8,607 nucleotides of DNA from an uncultured Veillonella sp. (GCA_915066865.1 CAJZEE010000081.1:1-8607), one strand, 5' to 3'; shown: positions 1-6,653, counted from the stretch's first letter. A program made the numbers and translations. The notes: generated by a model not told the origin, from the sequence alone.

Positions 1-1013
1 CGGAGGTGCCTGCGGTGGGTGTATCCGTAGCAGGTGCAACTCCTCAAACTCAATTCAATAAAGGTGAGTTTCAAGTTGATCTTGGTGCGTCTGATTCTAA
101 AGCAAAAACTAAAGCTTGGACTTCTGATGCAAAATGGAACTTTGATGGCGGTGTAACATACGCTTTCACAGATAAAACAGCGTTGCAATACCAATACCAT
201 GGTTTGAATGATAAAATGTTCGGCACTAGCTATAGTGATAGAATGCAAGAAGTTAATTTGGTTCAATCCTTGAACAAAAATTTCGCAGTATATGGCGGTT
301 ATGCTCACATTTCTGGTGATACATTCCCTAAAGCAAATAATATTGCTCAATTAGGTGTAATTGGTAAAGCTAATCTTGGCTCTAAAGTAGACATTTATGG
401 TAAAGCGGGTGTAGGGACTAAGAAAACTACCACTTGGGAAGCAGGTTTAGGTTATAAAGTTAACCAAGACTGGGATATTAATGCAGGGTATCGTTATATC
501 AATACTAAACGTGATGATAAGTCTAATATTTCCTTCCAAGGTCCTGTAGTAGGATTATCTTATCGTTTCGGTGGTCACAAATCCGTAGCTCCTGTATACA
601 CTCCAGCGCCAGCTCCTGTATACACTCCGGCTCCAGCTCCTACTGTAGAAACGCCTGCATATAAAACTCCTAAATTGGATTACTATGTACAATCTATCTA
701 CTTTGACTCCGACCAAGATGTTGCTCGTGCAGACCAATATCCAAACTTAACAGCTGCTGTAAATGCTGCTAACCAATATTCTCAAGACCAAGTTAAATTG
801 ATGGGTAACGCTGATACTGATGCAAATCCTCAATACAACATTGCTTTGTCTGAACGCCGCGTACAACATGTGGCTCAATATTTAGTTAACCATGGTGTAT
901 CTGCCGATCGTCTTATCGGTATTGCTAATGGTGATGTTAAACCAGTTGCAACTAACTCTACAGCAGCAGGTAAAGCTGAAAACCGTCGTGTAGACGTTTA
1001 TATTCATCGCTAA
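1..1013 (+). CDS. ompA: OmpA-family outer-membrane protein, 5'-truncated by window edge
   Basis: Outer-membrane beta-barrel protein with a C-terminal OmpA-like peptidoglycan-binding domain. The frame is open from base 3, so the true start lies upstream; the GTG at 6 is probably an internal Val codon. The visible N-terminus (VPAVGVSVAGA before TPQTQ) looks like the tail of a signal peptide with an A-x-A cleavage site. Numbering from that GTG, residues about 15-190 alternate polar and aromatic residues as in an 8-strand barrel ending in YRFGG. A Pro-rich linker follows (APVYTPAP twice, from residue 195), then the OmpA_C domain from about 229 to 335. The domain starts IYFDSDQD and keeps the two residues that contact diaminopimelate in E. 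coli OmpA: D270 (in GNADTD) and an Arg in LSERR. It also keeps the NRRVDV end. Glycines of the usual GHTDxxG loop are replaced (GNADTDA). Known family role: anchoring the outer membrane to peptidoglycan. Family call is firm; which paralog it is remains open. Confidence 0.93.
   Translation, partial: EVPAVGVSVAGATPQTQFNKGEFQVDLGASDSKAKTKAWTSDAKWNFDGGVTYAFTDKTALQYQYHGLNDKMFGTSYSDRMQEVNLVQSLNKNFAVYGGYAHISGDTFPKANNIAQLGVIGKANLGSKVDIYGKAGVGTKKTTTWEAGLGYKVNQDWDINAGYRYINTKRDDKSNISFQGPVVGLSYRFGGHKSVAPVYTPAPAPVYTPAPAPTVETPAYKTPKLDYYVQSIYFDSDQDVARADQYPNLTAAVNAANQYSQDQVKLMGNADTDANPQYNIALSERRVQHVAQYLVNHGVSADRLIGIANGDVKPVATNSTAAGKAENRRVDVYIHR
588..641 (+). repeat. 24-bp tandem repeat encoding the OmpA linker
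   Basis: A 24-bp unit beginning gctcctgtatacactcc occurs at 588-611 and 612-635, differing at two positions, and a third partial copy (gctcct) follows at 636-641. It encodes APVYTPAP twice plus AP, the Pro-rich hinge between barrel and periplasmic domain. Copy number could vary between strains by slippage (inference). Confidence 0.85.
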
Positions 1014-1044
1014 TCTCTAGACTAATCTAGATTAGGCCTACAAT

Positions 1045-1109
1045 AAGTCCACCTTCAATCATGCTCTCTTGTTTATCGAGAATTCGAGCATGCGATAAGG
1101 TGGACTTTT
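1045..1109 (+). terminator. Rho-independent terminator of the OmpA gene
   Basis: Perfect 11-bp outer stem AAGTCCACCTT (1045-1055) with AAGGTGGACTT (1097-1107). After a 4x4 internal loop there is an inner 7-bp stem CATGCTC (1060-1066) with GAGCATG (1086-1092). The right arm runs into TTTT (1106-1109), a short U tract. It starts about 30 bp after the stop at 1011-1013. Orientation fits the + strand. Confidence 0.8.
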
Positions 1110-1110
1110 G

Positions 1111-1119
1111 TGTTATACT
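1111..1119 (+). promoter_or_regulatory. Possible extended -10 promoter for the permease gene
   Basis: TGTTATACT (TG-n-TATACT) directly follows the OmpA terminator. No good -35 is visible 17-18 bp upstream, so the case rests on the extended -10 alone. If used, it gives a 5' leader of roughly 110 nt before the ATG at 1240. That leader contains CATACAAT twice (1127-1134, 1142-1149) but no structure I recognise. Confidence 0.4.
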
Positions 1120-1239
1120 AAAATTGCATACAATCCTAGGTCATACAATGTTCATTATGCTTTGGTAATGTATGCGATGTGAGAATCGTATAGTTATATA
1201 GGTGTAGCTTATTAATAGTGTTATGTGAAGTAGGTTATT

Positions 1240-2361
1240 ATGAAAGAATTCAAATATTACAAACAGCTCATAGGAGCTATTATACTAGCGGGCATTATGA
1301 TTATGATGGCACTACGTATAAGTGATATTGCTAGTGGTCTTGACGCTATCTTTACGGCTTTTGTTCCGCTCATTGTGGGTGCTTGTATTGCTTTCGTATT
1401 GGATATTCTAGTCGTTCGTTATGAACGATGGCTATGGCCTAAGTGTGACTCTGGATGGAAGTATAAAATACGTCGCCCGTTGAGTCTTTTGCTATCCTTT
1501 GTAACAATTAGTGTTATTGTGTATTTTATTGCTCGGATGGCTTTACCTCAATTGATTCATTCTATGTCGATTATTGTAGCTGCATCACCGCAATTGTATA
1601 CGGATTTCCAAACATGGATGCAACATATTACAGAAACCATTCCAATGGCGTCGAATCAAACGATTATAGATGCCCTAAGTGGAGAGAATATTGCTAAATA
1701 TACTCGTGAATGGGGGACAAAAGGTGGCACATATATTGTAAATGCAATGGGCACCGTATTGTCTTGGACTTTGAACATAGGTCTTGGCTTAATTTTTGCT
1801 GTTTATATGTTGCTTGATAAGGAACGCCTTATGTTACAAGGTAAACGTATATTAAAGGCTTATGCATCAGATGAGTGGGTAAATCGAGTTAGTTATGTAA
1901 CTCGTGTAGCAGTTCAAACATTCAGTAATTTTTTTGTAGGTCAGTTTATAGATGCCTTGGTTCTAGGCGTGATGGTAGGTATTACTTTATGGCTATTTAA
2001 TATTGAATATGCTACAACGATTGCTTGTGTAATTGGTCTAACTGGTTTGATTCCACTATTAGGTATTTATGTTGGTGGTATCATTGGAGCCGTTATGCTA
2101 CTTACTGTTAGCCCTATGGATGCTCTTATCTATGTAATTATTCTGGAGATACTACATCAAATTGAAAGTAACTTTATTTATCCTAAAATTGTAGGTAACT
2201 CTGTTGGATTACCAGGTTTGTGGGTATTTGCTGCTGTTATCGTAGGTGGTAGTTTGATGGGGGTTACTGGTATGTTGATCGGTGTACCTTTAGTGGCTAC
2301 ATGCTATAAATTGATTATGACTGATGTAGATGGACGACTTGCATCTAATGAAGGTTTATAG
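1240..2361 (+). CDS. AI-2E family (UPF0118) permease
   Basis: Polytopic inner-membrane protein of 373 aa, a normal family length. Two hydrophobic segments lie at the N-terminus (about 10-30 and 33-55), another at about 78-105, and then a long soluble or amphipathic stretch (about 110-165). A hydrophobic C-terminal half has helices near 170-195, 230-255, 258-290, 292-310 and 325-360. The C-terminal signature is clear: GLTGLIPLLGIYVGG, then QIESNFIYPKIVGNSVGLP and GVTGMLIGVPLVA. Family members include E. coli TqsA (autoinducer-2 export), YdiK and PerM, and Na+(Li+)/H+ antiporters in halophiles. Sequence alone does not tell which substrate applies here, so no symbol is given. The ATG at 1240 has only a weak site (GAAGTAGG, 5 nt spacing). 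It is a single-gene unit after a terminator. Confidence 0.88.
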   Translation: MKEFKYYKQLIGAIILAGIMIMMALRISDIASGLDAIFTAFVPLIVGACIAFVLDILVVRYERWLWPKCDSGWKYKIRRPLSLLLSFVTISVIVYFIARMALPQLIHSMSIIVAASPQLYTDFQTWMQHITETIPMASNQTIIDALSGENIAKYTREWGTKGGTYIVNAMGTVLSWTLNIGLGLIFAVYMLLDKERLMLQGKRILKAYASDEWVNRVSYVTRVAVQTFSNFFVGQFIDALVLGVMVGITLWLFNIEYATTIACVIGLTGLIPLLGIYVGGIIGAVMLLTVSPMDALIYVIILEILHQIESNFIYPKIVGNSVGLPGLWVFAAVIVGGSLMGVTGMLIGVPLVATCYKLIMTDVDGRLASNEGL

Positions 2362-2488
2362 TATATTGTCTAAATGATATGACTATTTACATATTTTTCG
2401 TGTTGCTGAATATAGCATGAACTTATAGAAATTCTAGTGTACTAATAGTTTGATTAATAGAAACATGGTATCTAGTAGGAGGATTATA
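2362..2488. other. Intergenic region before the PepSY gene
   Basis: 127 bp, AT-rich. No convincing hairpin terminator follows the permease stop, so read-through into the PepSY gene is possible. Weak promoter-like elements exist (TTTACA at 2386-2391 with ATATAG about 18 bp on), but they are not strong enough to call. Confidence 0.5.
2477..2482 (+). promoter_or_regulatory. Strong ribosome binding site that fixes the PepSY gene start
   Basis: AGGAGG, 6 nt before the ATG at 2489. The in-frame ATG at 2450 has no such site and would place 13 charged or polar residues before the signal peptide, so 2489 is the better start. Confidence 0.9.
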
Positions 2489-3145
2489 ATGAATAAAAAG
2501 TTGATTTCTATGGCATTAACGGGGGTATTAGCAGTGGGCATGTTATCCGTTGCTACACCAAGTGTGGCAGATGCACGCAAAACAAAGCCTGAAACAAGTA
2601 CGGATATTTCTGTAAAACGTGCACCTGGCGAGTCCATAGTTATGACTATGAGCCAAATTGGAACTATTTTCCAAAATCGCTATCCTAATGCGGCGCTTCA
2701 TTCTGTAGAGCTCAACTCTAATGACTTGAACTATGGTTATAAAGTAGTTGGTTATAGTAAGTATCATCAGTACAAGATGAAAATTGATGTAATCACTGGT
2801 AATGCTTCTGATATGGAAGAGGGGGGCAAACCTAAGAAAGTTATTGGTGAGATTTTTAATAAAGATAAAGTTATTGAATCAACACAAGCAGAACGTGTTG
2901 CAAAACAACAACTTGGAAATGATGCTGTTATGAAGGGCTGGAAAATTGAAGCTCATAATGGTAAAGTTTTATACTATGTGACTATGCATCAAGATGGTAA
3001 AAAAGTAGTTGTTACAGTAGATGCTGAGACAGGTGCTTATGTAGAACAATCTAAATCCTATAAATTACCACCTGAGCCAGATCAAGGCTTCGATGGTCGT
3101 AAAACAAATCTCGTTTGGGGTTCTGATATAGATATGGGCCGCTAA
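2489..3145 (+). CDS. Exported protein with two PepSY-like repeats
   Basis: Secreted or periplasmic protein of 218 aa. A signal peptide is evident: MNKK, a hydrophobic core (residues 5-22), and cleavage after ADA-29 (A-x-A). Two PepSY-like units follow. Unit one spans about 53-105 (MSQIGTIFQNRYPNAALHSV, a YGYKVVGYS strand, IDVITGNA). Unit two spans about 131-186 (STQAERVAKQQLG helix, WKIEAHNGKVLYYV strand, VVVTVDAETGAYVE). Each shows the PepSY pattern of a helix, then strands, ending in a D-x-x-T/E-G turn. A basic or Pro-rich linker sits between signal and domain, and the C-terminus is a polar tail. PepSY domains are known as protease-inhibitory or regulatory modules in propeptides and envelope proteins. 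No specific partner can be named from this context. It is probably a monocistronic unit, ended by the hairpin at 3169. Confidence 0.85.
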   Translation: MNKKLISMALTGVLAVGMLSVATPSVADARKTKPETSTDISVKRAPGESIVMTMSQIGTIFQNRYPNAALHSVELNSNDLNYGYKVVGYSKYHQYKMKIDVITGNASDMEEGGKPKKVIGEIFNKDKVIESTQAERVAKQQLGNDAVMKGWKIEAHNGKVLYYVTMHQDGKKVVVTVDAETGAYVEQSKSYKLPPEPDQGFDGRKTNLVWGSDIDMGR

Positions 3146-3168
3146 CCTATCTATTGATGATTAATAAG

Positions 3169-3203
3169 AAAAGAGCCGAAGGCAATGCCTTTGGCTCTTT
3201 TTT
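3169..3203 (+). terminator. Strong Rho-independent terminator after the PepSY gene
   Basis: Near-perfect 15-bp stem: AAAAGAGCCGAAGGC (3169-3183), loop AAT, GCCTTTGGCTCTTTT (3187-3201), with a single G-U pair. The U tract runs through 3203. It begins 23 bp after the stop codon. Confidence 0.95.
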
Positions 3204-3282
3204 GCGATTCCGATACTATAAAATATCGGTTGATAGTGCTCTTATGTTAGAATATTTTTTTTACAATAGATATGTTTGCAAC

Positions 3283-3312
3283 AAAAGGACTGCGCCTAGG
3301 TTTAGTCCTTTT
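3283..3312 (-). terminator. Terminator of the flavoprotein gene, possibly bidirectional
   Basis: 9-bp perfect stem AAAAGGACT (3283-3291) with AGTCCTTTT (3304-3312) around a 12-nt loop holding CCTAGG. On the - strand it lies about 22 bp after the flavoprotein stop, and the downstream arm ends in TTTTGTTG. Because both arms end in A/T runs it may also stop + strand transcription. Confidence 0.75.
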
Positions 3313-3334
3313 ATTATTTATAACTATAGTTGTA

Positions 3335-4852
3335 TTACCAACGATTTTCGTAGTACACTTGTGTCCACATGATAACCTCGACGAGGGATGGATGTGGGCT
3401 CATAGTTTCGCCTACAGTGATAACGGATCTAGGGTCCATTTCACGAGTAATACCTTTTTCACGTAAACGTTTAGTGCGTTCAGAAGCGATTTCTTCATTG
3501 ATGGCTGTCAACGGAGTTACACCACTATTCATAAGGTTCACATAAGGCTGGAAGAGGATAGAGGCTTGAGGACCTACGACATGCATACCAAGGATATGGT
3601 TGGTGTCTTTATCTACCACAATTTTTACAAATCCATCGTTTATATCTCCAGGGTTGATACCCATTGCATAGCCTTTTGCAGTGGAGGAGTAGAAGTTCTT
3701 CCCAACTCCTACATTGTAACCCGCTTTGATAGCTTCAGCCTCTGTGAGACCTACACTACCAATTTCAGGATAGGAGAAAGTAACTTTTGGTAATGTATCA
3801 TACTTTGCCCAACGGTAATCATCTTCACTTGTTGCATAGAAGAGATTGTGAGCAATGATATCTGCTTCGTAGTTTGCACGGTGACGGAATGCCGACTCCC
3901 CATTGACATCACCTAAAGCGTAGATACCATCAACGGATGTTTCTAAAAATTCGTTAGTTTTGATCCAGCCTTTAGGCCGTGTTTCAATACCAGTATTTTC
4001 TAGGTGAAGTTCTTCCACAGCTGGATGGATACCTGCAGCTACAAGGATTTCTTCAACTTTAGTTTCTGTAATTTCGCCAGTAGTACGATCTTTAGTAACT
4101 ACTACTTTAAGGCCATCCTCTTGGCGGATTTCAACAGTGTCTTGGTTTAGAAGTACGTTAATACCACGTTCTCTGTAGTTGTTAAGCAAGTGTTCCGATA
4201 TATCTGCATCTTCTTTAGGAACTAAACGTACATTATGTTGTAGAATTGTTACTTTTGTACCAGCGGAATCAAATACATGAGCGAACTCAACACCAATCGG
4301 ACCCGCACCAAGTACAGCAAGGGATTTATATGGCTGTTTAGGGAATTTATCACCAAAGAGACTTTCACTAGTAAGGAACCCTGATTCTTGAAGACCTGGT
4401 ACATTAGGTACATTACTATAGCCACCAGTACCAAGGATAATTGTAGGCGCTGTAATTTCTACAATGCCAGACCCATCGTTAAGATGGATGTTCATCACTT
4501 TATCAGATACAAAGCTTGCTGCACCACGATACACATCTACGTTGTCATAGGCATTGTAATAATCATAGATGCCTGCAGATTCGTCAATTTTATGCCAAGT
4601 ACGCTTGGACACAGTATGCCAGTCCATAGTAGCAGGTCCAACGTTAACGCCAATTTTTTTGAATTCTTTTGTTTCTTGAATTGCATTAGCTGCTGTAACC
4701 ATAACTTTTGTAGGAATACAACCGCGAGTTAGACATGTACCACCAAATTTACCTTTTTCTATGACTGCCACTTTAAGGCCTTTTTTGAGCGCAGCATCAG
4801 CTACGATGGTTGCGCCGCCTGTACCAACTACAATAATATCGTATTGTTTCAT
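3335..4852 (-). CDS. FAD/NAD(P) disulfide oxidoreductase, mycothione-reductase/Lpd-like
   Basis: Cytosolic flavoprotein disulfide reductase of 505 aa (classical Lpd is about 470). The FAD site is residues 5-15 (DIIVVGTGGAT). The redox disulfide is Cys40/Cys45 in GGTCLTRGCIPTK. The NAD(P) Rossmann motif is GAGPIGVEFA, with Gln where NADH-using Lpd has Glu (ILQHN). The second FAD motif is YALGDVNG, followed by HRANYEADIIAHNLF. The C-terminal dimer domain keeps a His487-Pro...Glu492 dyad (SPHPSLVE). The FAD loop GTGGAT, the WHTVSKRTWHKIDE and VDVYRGAASFV segments, and the HRANYEA stretch resemble mycothione reductase more than Lpd. About 20 extra charged residues (around ERTKRLREKGITREMDPRS) precede the active-site His. 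No E1/E2 or lipoyl genes adjoin it. Substrate is unknown; a low-molecular-weight disulfide is possible (inference). Start ATG has AAGGA at 6 nt. Confidence 0.85.
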   Translation of the reverse strand: MKQYDIIVVGTGGATIVADAALKKGLKVAVIEKGKFGGTCLTRGCIPTKVMVTAANAIQETKEFKKIGVNVGPATMDWHTVSKRTWHKIDESAGIYDYYNAYDNVDVYRGAASFVSDKVMNIHLNDGSGIVEITAPTIILGTGGYSNVPNVPGLQESGFLTSESLFGDKFPKQPYKSLAVLGAGPIGVEFAHVFDSAGTKVTILQHNVRLVPKEDADISEHLLNNYRERGINVLLNQDTVEIRQEDGLKVVVTKDRTTGEITETKVEEILVAAGIHPAVEELHLENTGIETRPKGWIKTNEFLETSVDGIYALGDVNGESAFRHRANYEADIIAHNLFYATSEDDYRWAKYDTLPKVTFSYPEIGSVGLTEAEAIKAGYNVGVGKNFYSSTAKGYAMGINPGDINDGFVKIVVDKDTNHILGMHVVGPQASILFQPYVNLMNSGVTPLTAINEEIASERTKRLREKGITREMDPRSVITVGETMSPHPSLVEVIMWTQVYYENRW

Positions 4853-4876
4853 GTTGATTCCTTCCTATATATCTAC

Positions 4877-4896
4877 TAATAGTTATTATCATTAAC
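4877..4896 (-). promoter_or_regulatory. Candidate Fur/PerR-type operator over the flavoprotein start site
   Basis: Read on the - strand, TGATAATAACTATTA (4891-4877) matches the Bacillus-type Fur 7-1-7 core TGATAATNATTATCA at 12 of 14 fixed positions. The 19-mer at 4896-4878 matches the classical Fur box at 15 of 19. Against the PerR box TTATAATNATTATAA it matches 11 of 14. It spans the expected transcription start just downstream of the -10. The AT-rich background raises the chance of coincidence. Confidence 0.5.
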
Positions 4897-4899
4897 TAT

Positions 4900-4927
4900 A
4901 TTATACCACTACATTGAAGAAAATCAA
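4900..4927 (-). promoter_or_regulatory. Promoter of the flavoprotein gene
   Basis: On the - strand, TTGATT (4927-4922), a 16-bp spacer, then TATAAT (4905-4900), with TG one base before the -10 (extended -10 TGGTATAAT). Predicted start is near 4893, giving a leader of about 40 nt. An 8-bp inverted repeat ACTATATT/AATATAGT (4895-4902 and 4926-4933) brackets the core promoter. Confidence 0.8.
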
Positions 4928-5060
4928 TATAGTTTATTAGTGATTGGTGAAAGTTTATATTTAGTTTATCCAAATACATAATATTATTTCCAGAAAATTA
5001 AGAGGCGCGGATATATGTAACTTTCACAAAGTCCTATAAAAGAATGTACAATTAGTTTAC

Positions 5061-5089
5061 AAAAAAAAGACGGTCCCAAAGGATCGTCT
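5061..5089 (-). terminator. Rho-independent terminator of sstT
   Basis: On the - strand: AGACGATCC (5089-5081), a 4-nt loop, GGACCGTCT (5076-5068) with one A-C mismatch, then an uninterrupted run of eight U (5068-5061). It begins about 10 nt past the sstT stop, so sstT and the downstream flavoprotein gene are separate units. Confidence 0.9.
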
Positions 5090-5098
5090 AAAAAAATT

Positions 5099-6319
5099 TT
5101 AGTTCCAATCTTGATGATAACCGCGTTTTGCATAATCAGCAGTAGCAGTGAAGAGGATATCTGTGCTAGAGTTAAGTGCAGTTTCCGTGGAATCTTGTAA
5201 TACCCCGATAATAAAGCCTACGCCTACAACTTGCATTGCTACATCATTGGATATACCGAATAGGGAACAAGCCAATGGAATGAGTAACAAGGAACCGCCT
5301 GCAACACCGGAAGCCCCACATGCACCTATAGTGGCAATAACAGATAATAGGATTGCGGTAGGAATATCTACAACGATACCTAATGTATGCGCCGCAGCTA
5401 ATGTCATGATTGTGATTGTAATTGCTGCACCACCCATATTGATTGTAGCTCCTAATGGAATGGATACGGAATACATATCTGGATTAAGTTTCAATCGTTT
5501 GGCTAAATCAAGGTTTACGGGAATGTTTGCAGCAGAACTACGTGTAAAGAACGCATAGATTGCAGATTCTCGTAAGCATTTGAATATCAATGGGTATGGA
5601 TTACGACGAAGGTAAATAAAGGATAAAATTGGATTGATTACTAGTGCTACAAAGATCATAGAACCAAGTAATAATACGAGTAATTGAAAGTACCCAATCA
5701 AGGCTTCGATGCCGTTAGTAGCAATGGATTCTGCTACAAGGCCCATAATACCAAGAGGGGCGAATCGAATGATCCAACCTACTACAGTAGTAATAGCTTG
5801 TGCAATGGACTCCATAACTTCCTTCGTATTCATCGGTGCATGGCGTAAAGCACCACCAATGATAAGTGCCCAACCTAAAATACCGATGTAGTTAGCAGTC
5901 ATTAATGCTTTTACAGGATTATCAACTACATTTTTTAGTAATGTTGTCATAACCTCTACGATACCTTGAGGTGGTGCGGCATCGGCTGCACCTGCTGCTA
6001 GGTGTAATGTAGTAGGGAAAAAGAAACTTACGATTACTGCTAAAGCCGCAGATAGGAATGTACCTAGTAAATATAAGGTTATAACAGAGCCCATACCTGT
6101 TTTTTGTCCAGAGCGATGTTTACTAATCGCAGCAATTACTAAGAAAAATACGAGGATAGGGGCGATACCTTTTAGCGCTCCAACGAAGAGGACTCCTAAT
6201 AAAGCAAGTTCATTGGCCACATCGGGCACATAAAGAGCAGTTAAAATACCAATAATCAAACCTATGATAATTTGTTGGATTAGACTGACTCTATTGATTG
6301 ATTTTACAAATCGATTCAT
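5099..6319 (-). CDS. sstT: Na+/serine-threonine symporter
   Basis: Inner-membrane sodium-coupled uptake of L-serine and L-threonine, dicarboxylate/amino acid:cation symporter (DAACS) family. It is 406 aa from the ATG at 6319, against about 414 for E. coli SstT. N-terminal helices are seen at about 15-35 and 40-65. The C-terminal transport core is highly conserved: FFTRSSAANIPVN (Ser-rich re-entrant hairpin), then SIPLGATINMGGAAITITIM (substrate/Na+ site, NMGG where E. coli has NMAG). It continues with GACGASGVAGGSLLLIPLAC, MQVVGVGFIIGVLQDSTETALNSSTD and LFTATADY. The long match to SstT-specific stretches separates it from glutamate (GltP/GltT) relatives. A TTG at 6331 is also in frame, but the GGAG at 6326-6329 would overlap that start and sits correctly for the ATG. 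It has its own promoter and terminator. Serine catabolism would suit an asaccharolytic anaerobe (inference). Confidence 0.95.
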   Translation of the reverse strand: MNRFVKSINRVSLIQQIIIGLIIGILTALYVPDVANELALLGVLFVGALKGIAPILVFFLVIAAISKHRSGQKTGMGSVITLYLLGTFLSAALAVIVSFFFPTTLHLAAGAADAAPPQGIVEVMTTLLKNVVDNPVKALMTANYIGILGWALIIGGALRHAPMNTKEVMESIAQAITTVVGWIIRFAPLGIMGLVAESIATNGIEALIGYFQLLVLLLGSMIFVALVINPILSFIYLRRNPYPLIFKCLRESAIYAFFTRSSAANIPVNLDLAKRLKLNPDMYSVSIPLGATINMGGAAITITIMTLAAAHTLGIVVDIPTAILLSVIATIGACGASGVAGGSLLLIPLACSLFGISNDVAMQVVGVGFIIGVLQDSTETALNSSTDILFTATADYAKRGYHQDWN

Positions 6320-6325
6320 AGTACA

Positions 6326-6329
6326 CTCC
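6326..6329 (-). promoter_or_regulatory. Ribosome binding site deciding the sstT start
   Basis: GGAG on the - strand, 6 nt before the ATG at 6319. It lies immediately inside the alternative upstream TTG codon (6331), so that codon cannot be served by it. Confidence 0.8.
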
Positions 6330-6382
6330 AATACTTATATAAAAACAAATAAAATCCCATGATAAAGTATCCTTTCAACATG

Positions 6383-6392
6383 GACATATGTC
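6383..6392. repeat. 10-bp palindrome GACATATGTC at the sstT start site
   Basis: Perfect palindrome GACATATGTC lying next to the sstT -10 (6393-6398) on its downstream side, so it covers the predicted transcription start. Position suits an operator, but the length is modest and no known consensus is recognised. Confidence 0.35.
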
Positions 6393-6421
6393 ATTATACA
6401 ACGAACATGAAATGGTGGCAA
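6393..6421 (-). promoter_or_regulatory. Promoter of sstT
   Basis: On the - strand, TTGCCA (6421-6416), a 17-bp spacer, and consensus TATAAT (6398-6393). The predicted start near 6386 gives a leader of about 67 nt. Confidence 0.85.
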
Positions 6422-6580
6422 TAGATATTATAATCGATAGTCGTATATATTTATTATGAATATAGGTAAAAAATAGATATGTGTGTTTAGTTTTATATTA
6501 TGTAGCGGAAAATACTAAATACCAGTGTTTTTAGTAGGTATGTATATATTACATAGTCATTATATAGAGTATATATATTA
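6422..6580. other. AT-rich central part of the sstT-menG divergent region
   Basis: The full gap between the two start codons is 346 bp. Outside the two promoters this part is strongly AT-rich and has no ORF with a ribosome site. It contains a 7-bp inverted repeat TACTAAA/TTTAGTA (6513-6519 and 6530-6536, 10-nt spacer), which could bind a regulator serving either gene. Nothing else is recognised. Confidence 0.5.
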
Positions 6581-6607
6581 GGATTCTTTTTAGCGTTCCT
6601 ATAGTGT

Positions 6608-6615
6608 GGTATACT
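6608..6615 (+). promoter_or_regulatory. Probable extended -10 promoter of the quinone methyltransferase gene
   Basis: TATACT at 6610-6615 is preceded by TGTGG; TG lies just upstream, close to extended -10 spacing. The -35 region (about 6587-6592, TTTTTA) is poor. The predicted start near 6622 gives a leader of about 44 nt. Confidence 0.5.
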
Positions 6616-6653
6616 ATGCCATATATAATTCTTGAACATAGTTCTTGATTTGT

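Noticed and set aside
6..8. GTG at position 6 as the real start of the OmpA gene
   Set aside because: The frame is open to the window edge and the residues there look like the end of a signal peptide core. The true start should be about 20 or more codons upstream.
2450..2488. Upstream in-frame ATG start for the PepSY protein
   Set aside because: It lacks a ribosome site and would bury the signal peptide behind 13 polar residues. The AGGAGG before 2489 decides the start.
3230..3258. Promoter-like TTGATA-17-TATTTT on the + strand, which could give a tiny RNA ending at the hairpin 3283-3312
   Set aside because: The -10 is poor and lies in a T-rich run. The hairpin is explained as the terminator of the - strand flavoprotein gene. 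No independent sign of a small RNA.
4388..4732. 114-codon + strand open frame inside the flavoprotein gene
   Set aside because: Antisense shadow of a well-supported conserved CDS, with no initiation signals of its own.
5148..5558. 136-codon + strand open frame inside sstT
   Set aside because: It is the complement of a strongly conserved transporter gene, has no ribosome site or promoter, and its composition is that expected of an antisense shadow.
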